A stretch of DNA of 64,000 bases from Lasiosphaeria ovina (Eukaryota; Ascomycota; Sordariomycetes; Sordariales; Lasiosphaeriaceae), in NCBI GenBank assembly GCA_033439765.1, contig JAULSN010000003.1:1302001-1366000 (forward strand). Direction: 5' to 3'. The first letter of the stretch is position 1. Every line of letters starts with the position of its first letter. Below, one piece after another: positions 19,859-30,750 of this stretch. A model generated the notes under the pieces. That model saw only the letters and a program-made list of their open reading frames with translations. It did no database searches and was not told the DNA's origin. A program made the position numbers and the translations under genes.

Positions 19859-22378
19859 TTACTTCTTAGCCGGCCCCGTTCCCGTTCCCGTTCCCTTTCC
19901 CTTTCCCGTTCCCGCTGCCGCTGCCGCTGCCGCTGCCGCTGCCTCTGCCTCTGCCGCTGCCTTTGCCTCTGCCTCTGCCGCCGCAACTGACCTTGCCGCT
20001 GCCGTTGCTGGTGATGGTAGTATTTGTTTGCTGGCGGGTACTTTTGCTCTTAATCCTAGCCCTGTGTCGTCATGATACTTCACGGTGGGAGAGAATCCGA
20101 CGGCGATAGGGGGATTGAAGAAAGGCTTGTGTATGTTCAAGATGACGAGGAAAGGCTTTTTGTTGTGTATTGTCGGGCTCGTTGGACTCTTTGGGCTCGT
20201 TGGACTCTTTGGGCTCTTCGGCGACATGCCCCTGGCAACATTGACCACTTTGTCTGTGCCTTTCTTGAGGCCGTCCTGGACAGCGCTGGAGCTGTTTTTA
20301 ACACCGCCCCAAATTCTCGAAACAAGTTTGGCCGAGTCTTCTTTCGTCCACTTCAAGTCTGCAATTTTTTCCTTAAGCGTGTGAGCCTCTCCCGGCAACT
20401 CAGCGCTCACCGCCCCTGCCATCGCTGCTACTACCGTCGATTCGTCGCCGTAAAAGTCTGTCGGAAACCCGGAATTTTTAACTCGAATGGCACCGCCACC
20501 CAAAATTAGGCGCAAATTTCTAGTTGACATGCCATGTTCAACCAGGCTCTTCTGAAGTTCGTGAACGGCGACCTCCAGCTCTTCAAGCTCGGGTGTTTTA
20601 ATATCCTTTATGGCTGCCAAGAAGTCCGCTTTGGCTTTGGGAGTGGCAAACAAATCGCCTTTGAACCCAGTGACTTTCTTAAACTCCTCCTCGTCTCTCA
20701 ATAGACGGTGTACCATAACATGTCCTCCAAACCTTGTCTCAGCAAAATCTACACCTTTCAAATCTCGGTAGGTGGTGGATTTCGTGCCAGCAGTCCTCGA
20801 GGCTGGCGTATCGGATACGGGGACGGATCCAGTACTCTGGGAGCCATCTTGACTGTTAGTTTTGGTAGCTTTGATGGGGGCAGAACCGGTGCCCTTGCTC
20901 TCGGTCTTGCCAACAACCTGGTTTTCGCTGGAAGTTTTGGCGAGGGCAGAATCCTTACTCCCCGTCTTGCTAGCAACCTGGTCGCCACTGGCGTTATTGC
21001 TACCGGGTTTGCTGGGGTCCAAAGACAAACTCCTAAAACTAAAAGAGCCGCTGAGGCCCTTAACCGCCCTGAATAGCCTAGTGCGGCTTTCGTCGCCGAG
21101 AACGCGATAAAACGGGTTCATCGAATCCATGGCTAACAAGTCTGGCAATATGCCAAACCAATCGAGAAGCGAGCCAATGAATACGTGTTCGTTGGCATGA
21201 AGTCCATGCTTTATCGCCAGTGCCAACATCCAGGTCCTGGTAAGGGTCGGGATGGTGTCGCCGACGCTCCTGACGCCGCCGCCGACGGATGAGTGAAACC
21301 CTGGAAATAGCACCTGGGTGATTCTACCATCGGGCGTGTTCACCTGGCCTTCCAAAAGCTCGCATTTGAATTTACTTCTGTGTTCGTGTTCTGAAACGGC
21401 ATGAGCCACCGCGTGGATAGCATCGCGCCTGTCGAGATTCTTGCAGAAGTCGTAATGATGGGCTTCTTTGACGCCTTTCAAGCTCCATGTCCCGCCGAGC
21501 GCCGATACAGCATCGAAAAGACCCATAAAAGGTATTTTTAATTTTCCTTCGACTGATTTCTCCTTCCCTTTACCCTTGATTGCTGACTTTGCTTCTTCTG
21601 CGGTTTCCTTCTTACTCTTAACATCAAGTCTCGCCCCATCCCATCTCTCATCTGGTTGTGGTGGTGTCGCGCCGGCTAGATTGCCTTTCGCGACCCATTC
21701 TCGAAAGTATTCAAGGGAAGCCTGCTCAAGTGGGTCATGTGACTGAGGGTTTGACGGAGGGACTGGATGGAACCCTGTTATCTCGGAAAGCTTGTGCGGG
21801 TCCAGGAGACCAAAATCGGCGATGAAGGCAGCGAGCACCAGGCACATAAATCCTCCACGGGAGAAGCCAAAGAAATATATTTCGTCGCCATTTCTCCAGC
21901 GGAGGCACAAGTAGTGATAGAGATTCAGTATTCCATCTTCAAAGCCTCTACCAAGGGCCATGCTGGCAAGTTTTTGCACAGTGCCGGCATCATCGCTCGT
22001 GCCTAGTCCCGAGAGGTATATACGCCTTTGCTCAAAGCGTTTAACCTTACGGTTGTGGATCTCTATCGGTGGTCTGGCTGATTCGGGTTTAGATTGGTCG
22101 TCACTAAGAAATTCGTCCTTGGGGACATGGCTGAATGTGTCGTCTAGCAGGATGCCGGCAATTTTGGCGACATTGGTGATTTCCCAGAGAGCTTTGTGTT
22201 TTGGGTCCAAAGCGTCCCTGCCGGTTCCGTCAATGCACAAGATGTGCCTGACGGGGAGCGAATGATCGGGTGGTACCCAATCCTTTGCAAGCTCATAGCT
22301 ATCTCCGTGTGCGGAAACGATGGCGTATTTTCCATGAAAGTCGGGCGTCTCCGGGGAAGGAGGATAATAGGTGGCCAT
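19859..22378 (-). CDS. DUF2235 alpha/beta-hydrolase (phospholipase-like), repeat-encoded tail
   Basis: Single exon, 839 residues. DUF2235 proteins have an alpha/beta-hydrolase fold related to the Tle1 phospholipase effectors of bacterial type VI secretion; fungal homologues are mostly uncharacterised. The family landmarks are present: LCIDGTGRD near residue 50, YFFGFSRGGF with the nucleophile Ser at about 173, MGLFDAVSALGG with the acid Asp, and FPGFHSSVGGG with the catalytic His. The triad is therefore intact. Residues about 440-560 are a Ser/Thr/Lys-rich linker with SKTGSKDS-like repeats. A C-terminal region has SPKSPTSP repeats and then a tail of Ala/Glu and GTGKGKGTG encoded by hexanucleotide repeats. 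No signal peptide or membrane helix is seen, so it is probably intracellular. Confidence 0.9.
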   Translation of the reverse strand: MATYYPPSPETPDFHGKYAIVSAHGDSYELAKDWVPPDHSLPVRHILCIDGTGRDALDPKHKALWEITNVAKIAGILLDDTFSHVPKDEFLSDDQSKPESARPPIEIHNRKVKRFEQRRIYLSGLGTSDDAGTVQKLASMALGRGFEDGILNLYHYLCLRWRNGDEIYFFGFSRGGFMCLVLAAFIADFGLLDPHKLSEITGFHPVPPSNPQSHDPLEQASLEYFREWVAKGNLAGATPPQPDERWDGARLDVKSKKETAEEAKSAIKGKGKEKSVEGKLKIPFMGLFDAVSALGGTWSLKGVKEAHHYDFCKNLDRRDAIHAVAHAVSEHEHRSKFKCELLEGQVNTPDGRITQVLFPGFHSSVGGGVRSVGDTIPTLTRTWMLALAIKHGLHANEHVFIGSLLDWFGILPDLLAMDSMNPFYRVLGDESRTRLFRAVKGLSGSFSFRSLSLDPSKPGSNNASGDQVASKTGSKDSALAKTSSENQVVGKTESKGTGSAPIKATKTNSQDGSQSTGSVPVSDTPASRTAGTKSTTYRDLKGVDFAETRFGGHVMVHRLLRDEEEFKKVTGFKGDLFATPKAKADFLAAIKDIKTPELEELEVAVHELQKSLVEHGMSTRNLRLILGGGAIRVKNSGFPTDFYGDESTVVAAMAGAVSAELPGEAHTLKEKIADLKWTKEDSAKLVSRIWGGVKNSSSAVQDGLKKGTDKVVNVARGMSPKSPKSPTSPKSPTSPTIHNKKPFLVILNIHKPFFNPPIAVGFSPTVKYHDDTGLGLRAKVPASKQILPSPATAAARSVAAAEAEAKAAAEAEAAAAAAAAAAGTGKGKGTGTGTGPAKK
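19869..19999. repeat. Hexanucleotide-type repeats inside the DUF2235 coding end
   Basis: Runs of CCGTTC/CCTTTC and GCCGCT/GCCTCT units encode, on the minus strand, the Ala/Glu and Gly-Thr-Gly-Lys tail. The repeat stays in frame because unit changes of six bases add or remove two residues. Confidence 0.85.
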
Positions 22379-23937
22379 AATTAGCGTAAGGTCGGTAAGA
22401 TAGGTAGCTACGGAACTGAAGTCTTGATCGGGTAGGAAGATGCAATGCCAAACAATGTGAAAGCGCAGGGAGAAATCCGAGTCAGACTCAGGATGGAGTG
22501 TTGGACTGAGTCGGAGAATGATGATGGGGAGCTATATCAATCAATTCCAATACCACTTCGGAGCAGGAAACGAAATCACCTTTATATTAATTAATCAAAC
22601 CATGAGTTCCACCCCGAGCCCCAGTCCTCCTGTGACTACCCGAAGGTACCTAAGGTACCTACCTAGGCATTTTGGTTATTGACTGAGTCGATTCACGAAC
22701 CGTGCTCTCAACTGTCCACTATTTTCGGACCACAGCCCACTAAGGCCGCCGCCGCAGCTCTGCCACTTGGTTATTATTAGTAGCGAGGTACGTTTCAGGC
22801 CAGGCCAACTGCTCGTGATGGCCAAGTTCTGCCTGGGGACGCCCAAAAGCCGCCTCAGCGGCGTTGCGATGCCCGTCAGACTCGGAGGCCCCGATCGTTG
22901 AGGTAATTACACCGTCGGGGAATGACTCGGCGGCGTGGCACGGGCAGCGGTTGGTTGGTTGGTTGGTTGGCGGGCCGGGCCCCGGGGCAGTCCTACCGCA
23001 ATCCAAGCGACCTCCGGAGTGGATCCCGGCTCTCCTAACAAATGGGCCCCGCAGCCCGGGCCGCGCGCCGCCGCTGCGCCGCCGCACATTGGTTCCAAAG
23101 TCCCGCGCCTCAGGTACTAAAATAATTCTGGAACATGCCATGCATGAGACGGGAGGTACATACATACCTGATTGCTTCATCGTCCGGCCGCGAGGTCCGT
23201 TACCGGTGCGCGCCGTGCGCCGTGCGCCATACGCCGTACGCCGTGCGCCGTCACCTGTGCGGCAGCAGCAATCGTGCACACGCTCTGCCTGCCGCAGAGA
23301 AGGTATTGTGCCATATTCTGTGCGATCTTTTGCCAGCAACCAAGACGTTGGCGGCGGTGCTGAGCGGCAACTACCTTAGGCGACCTGTCGGCTCCATGAC
23401 GATTGGAAGGGATGGACGAAGTGCCTCCCCCGCCCCATTCCCTCCAGGGCTGAGTGCCTCCAAAATTTGCACTGCGCAGCCGCAGTGCATTTGGGGGGTT
23501 TGTTGGTCGTCCAAAATTCCATGCTTGAGGTTGAGACGAACAAGGAATGCACTCTCATTGGCTCACCTCTGGGAGTCGCAACATTTAACCTCCTCAGCCC
23601 TGACTGCACCTTAATTACCTGTGTGCGCGCTGACTCTAAAGACACGCGCAACATGCAGCCTACGAGACTGAAGACAACACCGACTTGAGAGAATGACACT
23701 GCGATTCTCATGGGGAGGAGATCCTTATTATTGTTCGAGCTTGCGTAAATCCGGCCACGTCGAGTGCCAATTCCAAGTGGTGGTCGAGTTGCAGTGCGCC
23801 AGGAGCCGTGGCACAAAGAACCACGTGAACCTACCTGCTATCGGCAACAAACTCGGTCAGATCTAGTGTGAAAGGTAGGAAAAAGAGTTCAATTCTATTC
23901 AAAAGGGAATTTTGAAGCAGCGCTGGTCCGAAGTCGC
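22379..23937. other. Intergenic, 1.6 kb
   Basis: No gene recognised. Holds the promoter of the DUF2235 gene at its left. It has a palindromic GGTACCTAAGGTACC stretch near 22646, a GGTT run near 22951-22968, and the 7-bp tandem repeat listed separately. The 199-codon minus frame here has no domain and unusual composition. Confidence 0.5.
23210..23251. repeat. 7-bp tandem repeat, six copies
   Basis: Unit GCGCCGT repeated six times with one or two substitutions (GCGCCAT, ACGCCGT). Non-coding GC-rich minisatellite. Confidence 0.9.
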
Positions 23938-25233
23938 TCAGTTTGGCATAAGCCGGATCTTGGCAACCCCCAGCTTTTCCGCCTCGGCGTTGAGGGCATC
24001 GATCTCGTCTTGGACGTATGGGATGCCCTCCTTCAGCCTATTCTCTTCAGTCAGCTGCTCGATCTCCCCAGGGAAGTAGATCCTCTCGACGCCTGGCATC
24101 TTTTCGGACCCGACGACGCGCTGGTACAATACGTCCATGCGCTCCTTGAAGTCCTGCAGGCCGACAAACAGGTCCGGCTTGATGGCCACGAAGAAGTGGC
24201 CGACGTCGCCGGGTTTGGACATGTCGTAGGGCCCTGTGACGGCGCCGGCGAACGCGGAGCCCGACAGCACACCCGAGAAGACATCCATCATGATGGCCAG
24301 GGCCGAGCCCTTGGGTCCGCCCATAGGGAGCATGACGCCCCTGAGGGCCTCCTGGGGGTCGTCGGTCGGATTGCCGTGGCTATCGAGGGCCCAGTCCGAG
24401 GGTATCTTTTCCTGACGACGCAGCGCCTTGTAGATCTTGCCGCGGGCGGCCACAGATGGTGCCATGTCTAGGATAAAGGGCTTGGAATTCTCGCCGCTGG
24501 GCGCTCCACAGGCGATGGGCGAGACGCCCATGAGCTGCGACTTGCCGCCATATACGGGGAGTGCTGGCGAAGAGTTGGTGAAGACCAGGGACAGGAACCC
24601 CGCATCGACGGCCTGACGCACAATCCACGCCGACATGCCGAAATGGTTGCTGTGCTTAACGCTAACCATGCCGATGCCAAAGGTGCGTGCCATGTCGATG
24701 GCCGCGCCCATGCCGAGGTGTGCGGCAGGAAATCCGAAGCCGTTGTGGCCATCGACCTGTGCCGGGAGGGGAGGTGTGAGCCAAGAAAAAAAAGGGGTAA
24801 ATACTTGGCGGGCAGAAAGGGGGAAGCAAACAATTACCAAACCACGACCATGGGGAACCGATGTCAACAGGTAGAACTGAATGCAAAACAAAACAAGAGT
24901 ACCTCCGGAATTCTAGGGTGCTTTTAAGAGTACCATTGAAAGAGTCGGGTCAATTAATTAATTTGGGTAACCCACCTGTGCAACAACCGGGGTCACCTCG
25001 GTGAGGGTGGGCTCGGCTTTCGGGTCCAGGACGCCGTTGCGGACACGGGCCAGATACGAGGGGATGCGGTTGACGCCATGGCTCTCGACCCCGCGAAGGT
25101 CTGCCTGCACCAGGCCGTTGGCAATGATGGGCGCGTTTTTGGAGGAGACGCCAGAGGCCTCGAGCATGGCGACAACGAACGCATGGGCATCTTCGTGTCC
25201 TACGCGGAGCATGGGGTTCGCTGGGGTTGCCAT
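23938..25233 (-). CDS. Malate/L-lactate dehydrogenase-family oxidoreductase (Ldh_2)
   Basis: Two exons on the minus strand, 25233-24976 and 24756-23938, with a 219-nt intron; 358 residues. This NAD(P)-dependent family is unrelated to classical malate/lactate dehydrogenases and includes ureidoglycolate, sulfolactate and 2,3-diketo-L-gulonate reductases. Visible motifs are ESHGVNRIPSYL, DGHNGFGFPAA at the exon junction, VKHSNHFGMSAW with the catalytic His at about 124, MGVSPIACGAPS, and GGPKGSALAIMMDVFSG. Length and motif order match the family, so the gene is complete. It is divergent from the MFS permease at 26630, separated by 1.4 kb, which hints at uptake plus oxidation of one hydroxy-acid substrate. 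The exact substrate is unknown. Confidence 0.93.
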
Positions 25234-26629
25234 GGCGTCGGGAGTCAGGTCTTAACGGAGTAATAAGAGCGAGAGGTTGTAAGACGCGAGCTGTGTTAAG
25301 TCAAGTACAGTGTGACGGCGCGGGGTATTTGACAAAGATTCCCGCTGTATCCGTATTCTGTACTGTACGGAAGCTGCGGTTTACATGTCGAATGGCTACA
25401 GCTCAGCTCAGACAATTAATTGCTTTCTACGCCGTTGTATTCCGTACTCTGCACTGCGTAGTGCGTACAGATGTAAAAGACTTCGGCTGCGTCCCGAGCG
25501 GGGGCGACTGTTGAGGCGAAAGAAGACAGCCCGGGGGGGGGGGGGGGGGGGGGAAGAAGGGAAAAATGGCAAGGATCGGCTTTCCTTGCACTGTCGCCGG
25601 TCGGGCGGGCAAATTCGGATCACGAGTCTTGAAAGGGCCGACAACGCAGTGAATTTCGCAGGGAAGGAAAGAACGACCAACGTCACATTGCATGCGAACC
25701 TTTTCCAAATGTTGTGGTGCACAGTAAGGTGCCTTACCTGTGAGCCATGACTACACCGCGATTGCCAATTGTAAGGTAGTCACAAGAGAAGGCGCTCCTC
25801 GGCCGTTTTGTTTCCAGTCTCTTTTCACCGACATTGCGTTTCCCGCATCATCGGGTAGTGGGATGACCCATCCGCTGCTGTTCAACATTTGACGTGGTGG
25901 AACGCAAAGTTTGATGCCCCCAGCACGTTTGTTCCGTTCAGAGTGGGAGATGTCCGCGGCGTGTCTCACTGCCGGAAAGCACCTGCCCCAAACGATCTAC
26001 ACCAGGCCACATCGTCATCCGCCACCGCAGACCCAAAAACACACAACATGCGGGGTATCCAGGGTTTGGAGACGACGACCTACCGCCCTCGAATCCTCCG
26101 AACGCCCAGCCAAACGGAGTCCCCGCTTCCCCATACCACTACCCCGGATTACATGCAGAACGGATTGTACACTAGGTAGTCCATCATGTTGAGCAAGTTG
26201 CCCCATTTCTCCATTGTCCATGATGCTGCCTGGTCGAATGCTGGCACCTCTTCCATGTTCTGGTCCACACTAGTTCTAGTCTAGACACTCACATCAAATG
26301 GCACATCATATCTGACCTCGCCTGTGTCCTTTTTGGAATTTATACGGAGTACGCAACAAGAAGACGGCATCTATACGCAGCAACATGGAGTCGTCGGGCC
26401 ATGTCGCCAACCCCCTCCCCCCCCCTGCACACGCCCATCCCGGCGGGTTTTCGTCTGGATCTGACCTTGTTGTTGCCCAATCTCGAGAGGTAGAAGTAGC
26501 CCGTGTCCCACGGCAGATCTGTGGTCTGGATTTAAACATGTCCCCAGCTCAACCGGCCTGGCCTCTTCCCGCGCCAACCCTTCCACTACATCCAGCCCCT
26601 CCCCCCCTTGGACGTCATCGTCGCCCAGC
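25234..26629. other. Divergent promoter region, 1.4 kb
   Basis: Lies between the starts of the Ldh_2-family gene (minus) and the MFS permease gene (plus). It contains a 21-G run at 25533-25553 and repeated CGTA/TACG-rich short motifs near 25350-25480. No additional gene is supported. Confidence 0.55.
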
Positions 26630-28443
26630 ATGGCCGGTGGTGTCAAGAAACCCGTCAACATCTTCAAGTTGAAGAACCTGGGCGAGCCCAAGGAGGTCTT
26701 CAACTGGAGACTATGGTTCGCTGTCGTCTCGTTCGCGCTGCTGGGGGCTGCCCGCGGCGTCGACGAGGGCCTGATCAGCGGCGCATTCAACAGCAAGCAG
26801 TTCCAAAGCACCATCAACTACTCGTCCTATAGCAAAGTCGACCAGGCGAACATCAAAGCAAATGTGTCAGCCATGGTCCAGGTTGGCAGCGTGGGTGGGG
26901 CTCTCATGTAAGTCGACCTAGACCTAGCTGTCTCTGCCGCCTCTACATGCGTGTTTGCATATGCGCATGTATATGTCTGTCTATGATGTCTCCGAATACT
27001 AACCGTCCACATTATAGTGCCTTTGTGGTTTGCGACAGGATCGGCCGTATCTGGGCGACACGCCAACTGTGCGTCCTGTGGGCACTTGGCATCGCCATCT
27101 TCATGGGCCACGGCAACAGCCTTGGTGCCGTCTATGCCGGCAGGTTCATCGCCGGTCTTGGAGTAGGCCAGACGGCCGTCGTCGGGCCGATCTACATTGC
27201 CGAGATCGCCCCGGCCAGCATCCGCGGCCTGTGCACCTGCTTTTTCACCGGCTTCGTCTACCTGGGTATCGTCCTTGCGTACTTTACCAACTACGGCTGT
27301 CAACTGAACATTGGCGACACCACCCCTAACAGATGGCTTGTTCCGACCAGTTTGCACATCATGTTTGCCGGCCTTATTTTTGTCCTCACCTTTTTCCAGT
27401 ACGAGACCCCGCGCTACCTGATCAAGTCTGGCAAGCATGACAAGGCCCTCGAGGTCATGTCGCGCCTGCGAAATCTGCCCTCAGACCACGAGTACGTCGT
27501 CCGCGAGGTCAACGCCATCACCCTCAGCCACCACGCCGAGATGGAGGCCACCAAGGGCGCCGGCTTCGTGGGCATCCTGAGGGAGGCCTTCACCATCTCC
27601 AGCAACCTGTATCGCGTTGGCATTGCTATCGGCGCTCAGATCCTGTCCCAGTGGTCTGGCGCGGGCTCCATCACCCTCTACGCCCCCGACCTGTTCAGCC
27701 TTCTCGGGATCACGGGCACCGACGAGTCGCTGCTGGTGACGGCCGTGTTTGGCATCGTGAAGCTGGTCGCAGCCGTGATCTGCGCCTTGTTCCTCGTCGA
27801 CTTCATCGGCCGCAAGCGGTCGCTGCTACTGGGCATCACCCTCCAGGCAATCTCGGTGCTCTATGTCGCCGCCTTTTTGACGTCGGTGCCCCAACTTGGC
27901 CGTGATCCAGGCTACACGCTCTCATCGTCCGAGGTGGGGCCCTCCAAGGGCGCCATCGCCATGATATATTTGTCGGGTGTAGGCTGGGCTCTCGGTTGGA
28001 ACAGCATGCAGTATCTGTTGACGGCCGAGCTGTTTCCTCTCCGCATCCGCGCGTTCTGCACCTCCCTGGCAATGGCCTTCCACTTTGCCAACCAGTATGG
28101 CAACTCCCGCGCGGTGCCCGTCCTGCTACTGCCAACCTCCCAGGGCGGCATCTCGTCTTTGGGCACCTTCTGGTTTTTTACCGCCGTGACCATCCTAGGC
28201 GCCGTGTGGGTGTGGTTCATCGTCCCCGAGACGGGTGGTCGCAGCCTCGAGTCCATGAACAGGCTCTTCGACCTGCCCTGGTACAAGATTGGGCGCTACG
28301 GCAACCTCGACGCCGAGGCCCAGGACGAGGCCTTTGACGAGAAGCAGCTGCTAGCGAGCCGGAACAATTCCGCCGAGCTGAAGAGCACAGCACAGCACCA
28401 CGAGACGAATTCCGAGACCAAGAATAGCGCAGAGATTGTCTAG
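26630..28443 (+). CDS. MFS sugar-porter family permease, quinate-permease-like
   Basis: Two exons, 26630-26907 and 27018-28443, 567 residues; the junction rebuilds GGALIAFVVCDRIGRIWATR, the conserved loop 2-3 motif. Other sugar-porter signatures are VGPIYIAEIAPASIRG, YETPRYLIKSGKHDKA (PESPRWL-type), DFIGRKRSLLLG, and VPETGGRSLESMNRLFD at the end of helix 12. The long insert after helix 4 with NYGCQLNIG and the N-terminal FNWRLWFA resemble fungal quinate permeases (QutD/Qa-y), but general hexose or acid uptake cannot be excluded. The hydrophilic C-terminus is rich in Asn, Glu and Thr. It is divergent from the Ldh_2-family dehydrogenase. Confidence 0.92.
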
Positions 28444-28604
28444 ATACCCAGCTTGTTTGAGTTAGCAGGGACGCCAGCGGGCGTGGCAGGTTAAAGGAAC
28501 GCCGTCTTGCCTTCCTATTTTGCAAGTAATTTAATCAGCAGCTCGAGTCCCTCAGTATAAATGCAATCCGTTTTCTCGCAGTAAACATGGCACTGTCACT
28601 CCCC

Positions 28605-30750
28605 CTACCGCAACAGCAACGCCCTCTCACGCGTGACATCCGACTCTGCCGCCCCCAGAGCCTCGCCGTGCATGATGTCGTCGCAGTACGCGATCGTAAC
28701 CAGAGAAAAGCTTCCTCCTCCTCCTCCTCCTAGACCCTTCTGCTCTGCACAACGCAGTCGGAGAACAACCGGCCACTTGCATCCAAACACAACGCACAGT
28801 ACATCGCCGCACTACACACGGTGCCCCGATACCCCAAAGTATCCCGTGTCGGTCGAGAAGTAGTGGCTGCCGGCCGCCTTGTGCGCAAGTGCTCCAAGTG
28901 CTTCTTCGGCGGCGCTGTTGGCGAGCGACGTGTGCTCGCTGGCCTCGTGCGCCCACGGTTCGCGCAGGCAGAGGAACTTGGGCTGCAGCAGCTTCTGTGA
29001 ATGCGCTTCGAGAGAAGCGTAGCCGCCGCCGCCGCCGCCGTCTTGGTGGCATCCCATGTTGTCAAACATGGTGCTGCCTTTGCCGGCGGCGCTGAACAGC
29101 AGACTCTCGGCGGCGGCAGCTTTGTTGTTGTTATTATTAGTGTTACTGTTTTTATTGCGATGCTCGCTCCTGAGCAAAAAGTCAAAGACTTCGCCCCGGC
29201 CAATCGTCCGCCAGAGGAGCCCCGCGGCCATGCGCGATGCCGCGGCGTCCAGCCCGACTCGCCGCTTGAACTTGGGGAGCGCGCAAGCGAGGAATTGGTA
29301 GGCGTCATCTAGATGGGAAATGGCGTTATTATGCTGGCTCTGTTGCTGACCTTCTGGAATTTAGGGGCTATCTAGTCACTCACTGACAAAATACGTCCAG
29401 TCCTGCCCCCGCGCTTGGGGCCTGCGAATAGCTTACAACTCCGACAACTTTCCCGGTAATCTGCGAGGGTGCCGGTGGCCTCGTCGTGGGAGTAGGTGGG
29501 CGGGTACCGCCCGTGAGAGGCCCCGGTTTCCCAGGGAAGCCTGGTGGGCCAGGGCCCGGCGGTCACGCGCTAGTCGTCTTCGAGCTTGTCCCGCAGCCAG
29601 ATCTCGTTAGAGAAGTCGACGCACCAAGACGGGACTTCTGGCTGCTGGTGCTGGGCCCCGCAGGCATAGGCAAGCCAGTGGAGGTCCTGGCGCGTCTTGA
29701 AGATTGTGGTCATGGCCCGCTGGTAGACGAGCGCCGCGGGGACGCGGTAGTCGACGGCAATGGCCTCGCTGCGGTGGACAAGCCCCAGCAGCGCGTAGAC
29801 ATTGTCGCTAGGGTTCGTGGCCTAGCACTCGGCCGTGGCCTTGAGGAGGTGCTCGAGGGATTGGAACGGGAATCCGTGCGTCATGCTCAGCACGCCCATG
29901 TTCAGGAAGCCTTCTGGGAGAAGCGCGTGTTTCAGTTTATCGTCGGACGCCAGCTGCAAGGCCACAGCCTGCGTCGTCTTCCACGACGCCTGGGCATCTC
30001 CGCAGAGGACAAACGGGTCGACCTTGGCGCCGAGGACTTCTTGAACCACCCACACACGCGAGAACCAGTCCTTGCGGAACAGTTTCGCAAGGCCCGGGAA
30101 CGCCAGCCTCAGCTAGGTTTTTGCCGCGCCGCCGGACGAGAAATCATGCTCCGCTGCGGACCCGATCTTGTCCAGGGCTCCCTTGAAAAACGCAGTGGTC
30201 AGCTCGCGCGCCGCGGCGACCGAGTCCAGCTCTCCGTCGGGCGTCGTGGCCAGGCCTGCGAGCGGGTAGTCGTCGAGCACGTTGAGCTTCTCGAACGACT
30301 TGGCGGCGGGACTCTGCAGGAAGCGCATGGCGGCGTCCACGTCCGGGTCCGACGACTCGCCCAGCCAGGCGACGACGACTGCGGCGCGGCCGTAGATGTG
30401 CCGCATCTCGCGGACCTGCTGGCTCTTCTCGTTGTCGTCGTCCTGGTTGATGCAGATCGCGTCGACCCAGAGGACGCACGCCGCCGCAGCCGCACGAGGG
30501 CGTGGTAGAGATTCCGCGTCACCCGCAGAGGGCGTCCGTCAACGCGGACGGGCTCGTCGTGGACGTCCAACCCCCACGTGTACGAGAGGGCTTCGTACGG
30601 AATATGTTCCCCCGGCTGCTGGCCGCCGAGCCCGACCACCCGCATCTTGCATTCGACAGGCTCGCTGGCCTCGTCGGCTCCGATCAGAATCAGGAGCCGC
30701 ATGTGGCACGACGCGTCGGGGAGTGGACGGAATTCGTAGGGGTCGTCCAT
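28605..30750 (-). pseudogene. Broken HET-domain (heterokaryon incompatibility) gene
   Basis: Starts at the ATG at 30750 (MDDPYEFRPL). The HET domain is clear: PYEALSYTWG, then after a one-base deletion near 30485 WVDAICINQDD, IYGRAAVVVAWLGESS, and WFSRVWVVQEVLG. Downstream are NPSDNVYALLGL, an interdomain region, one probable intron around 29330-29390, and the typical HET C-terminal end (TDTGYFGV, then GDVLCVVFGC, then SLVTIAYCDDIMHGEAL). The reading frame is broken by TAG codons at 30113-30115, 29822-29824, 29570-29572 and 28812-28814. The family context before two of these (EC-stop-ATNPSDNVYAL and RV-stop-CGDVLCVVFG) suggests Gln (CAG) was lost by C-to-T change. HET proteins trigger cell death on non-self fusion. 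This copy cannot give a full product without recoding. Confidence 0.88.

Noticed and set aside
22740..23339. 199-codon minus-strand frame
   Set aside because: Pro/Arg/Gly-rich translation passing through the 7-bp tandem repeat; no motif.
29486..30508. 340-codon plus-strand open frame
   Set aside because: It runs antisense to the HET pseudogene; the HET motifs on the other strand explain the region, and this frame is an Arg/Val-rich shadow.
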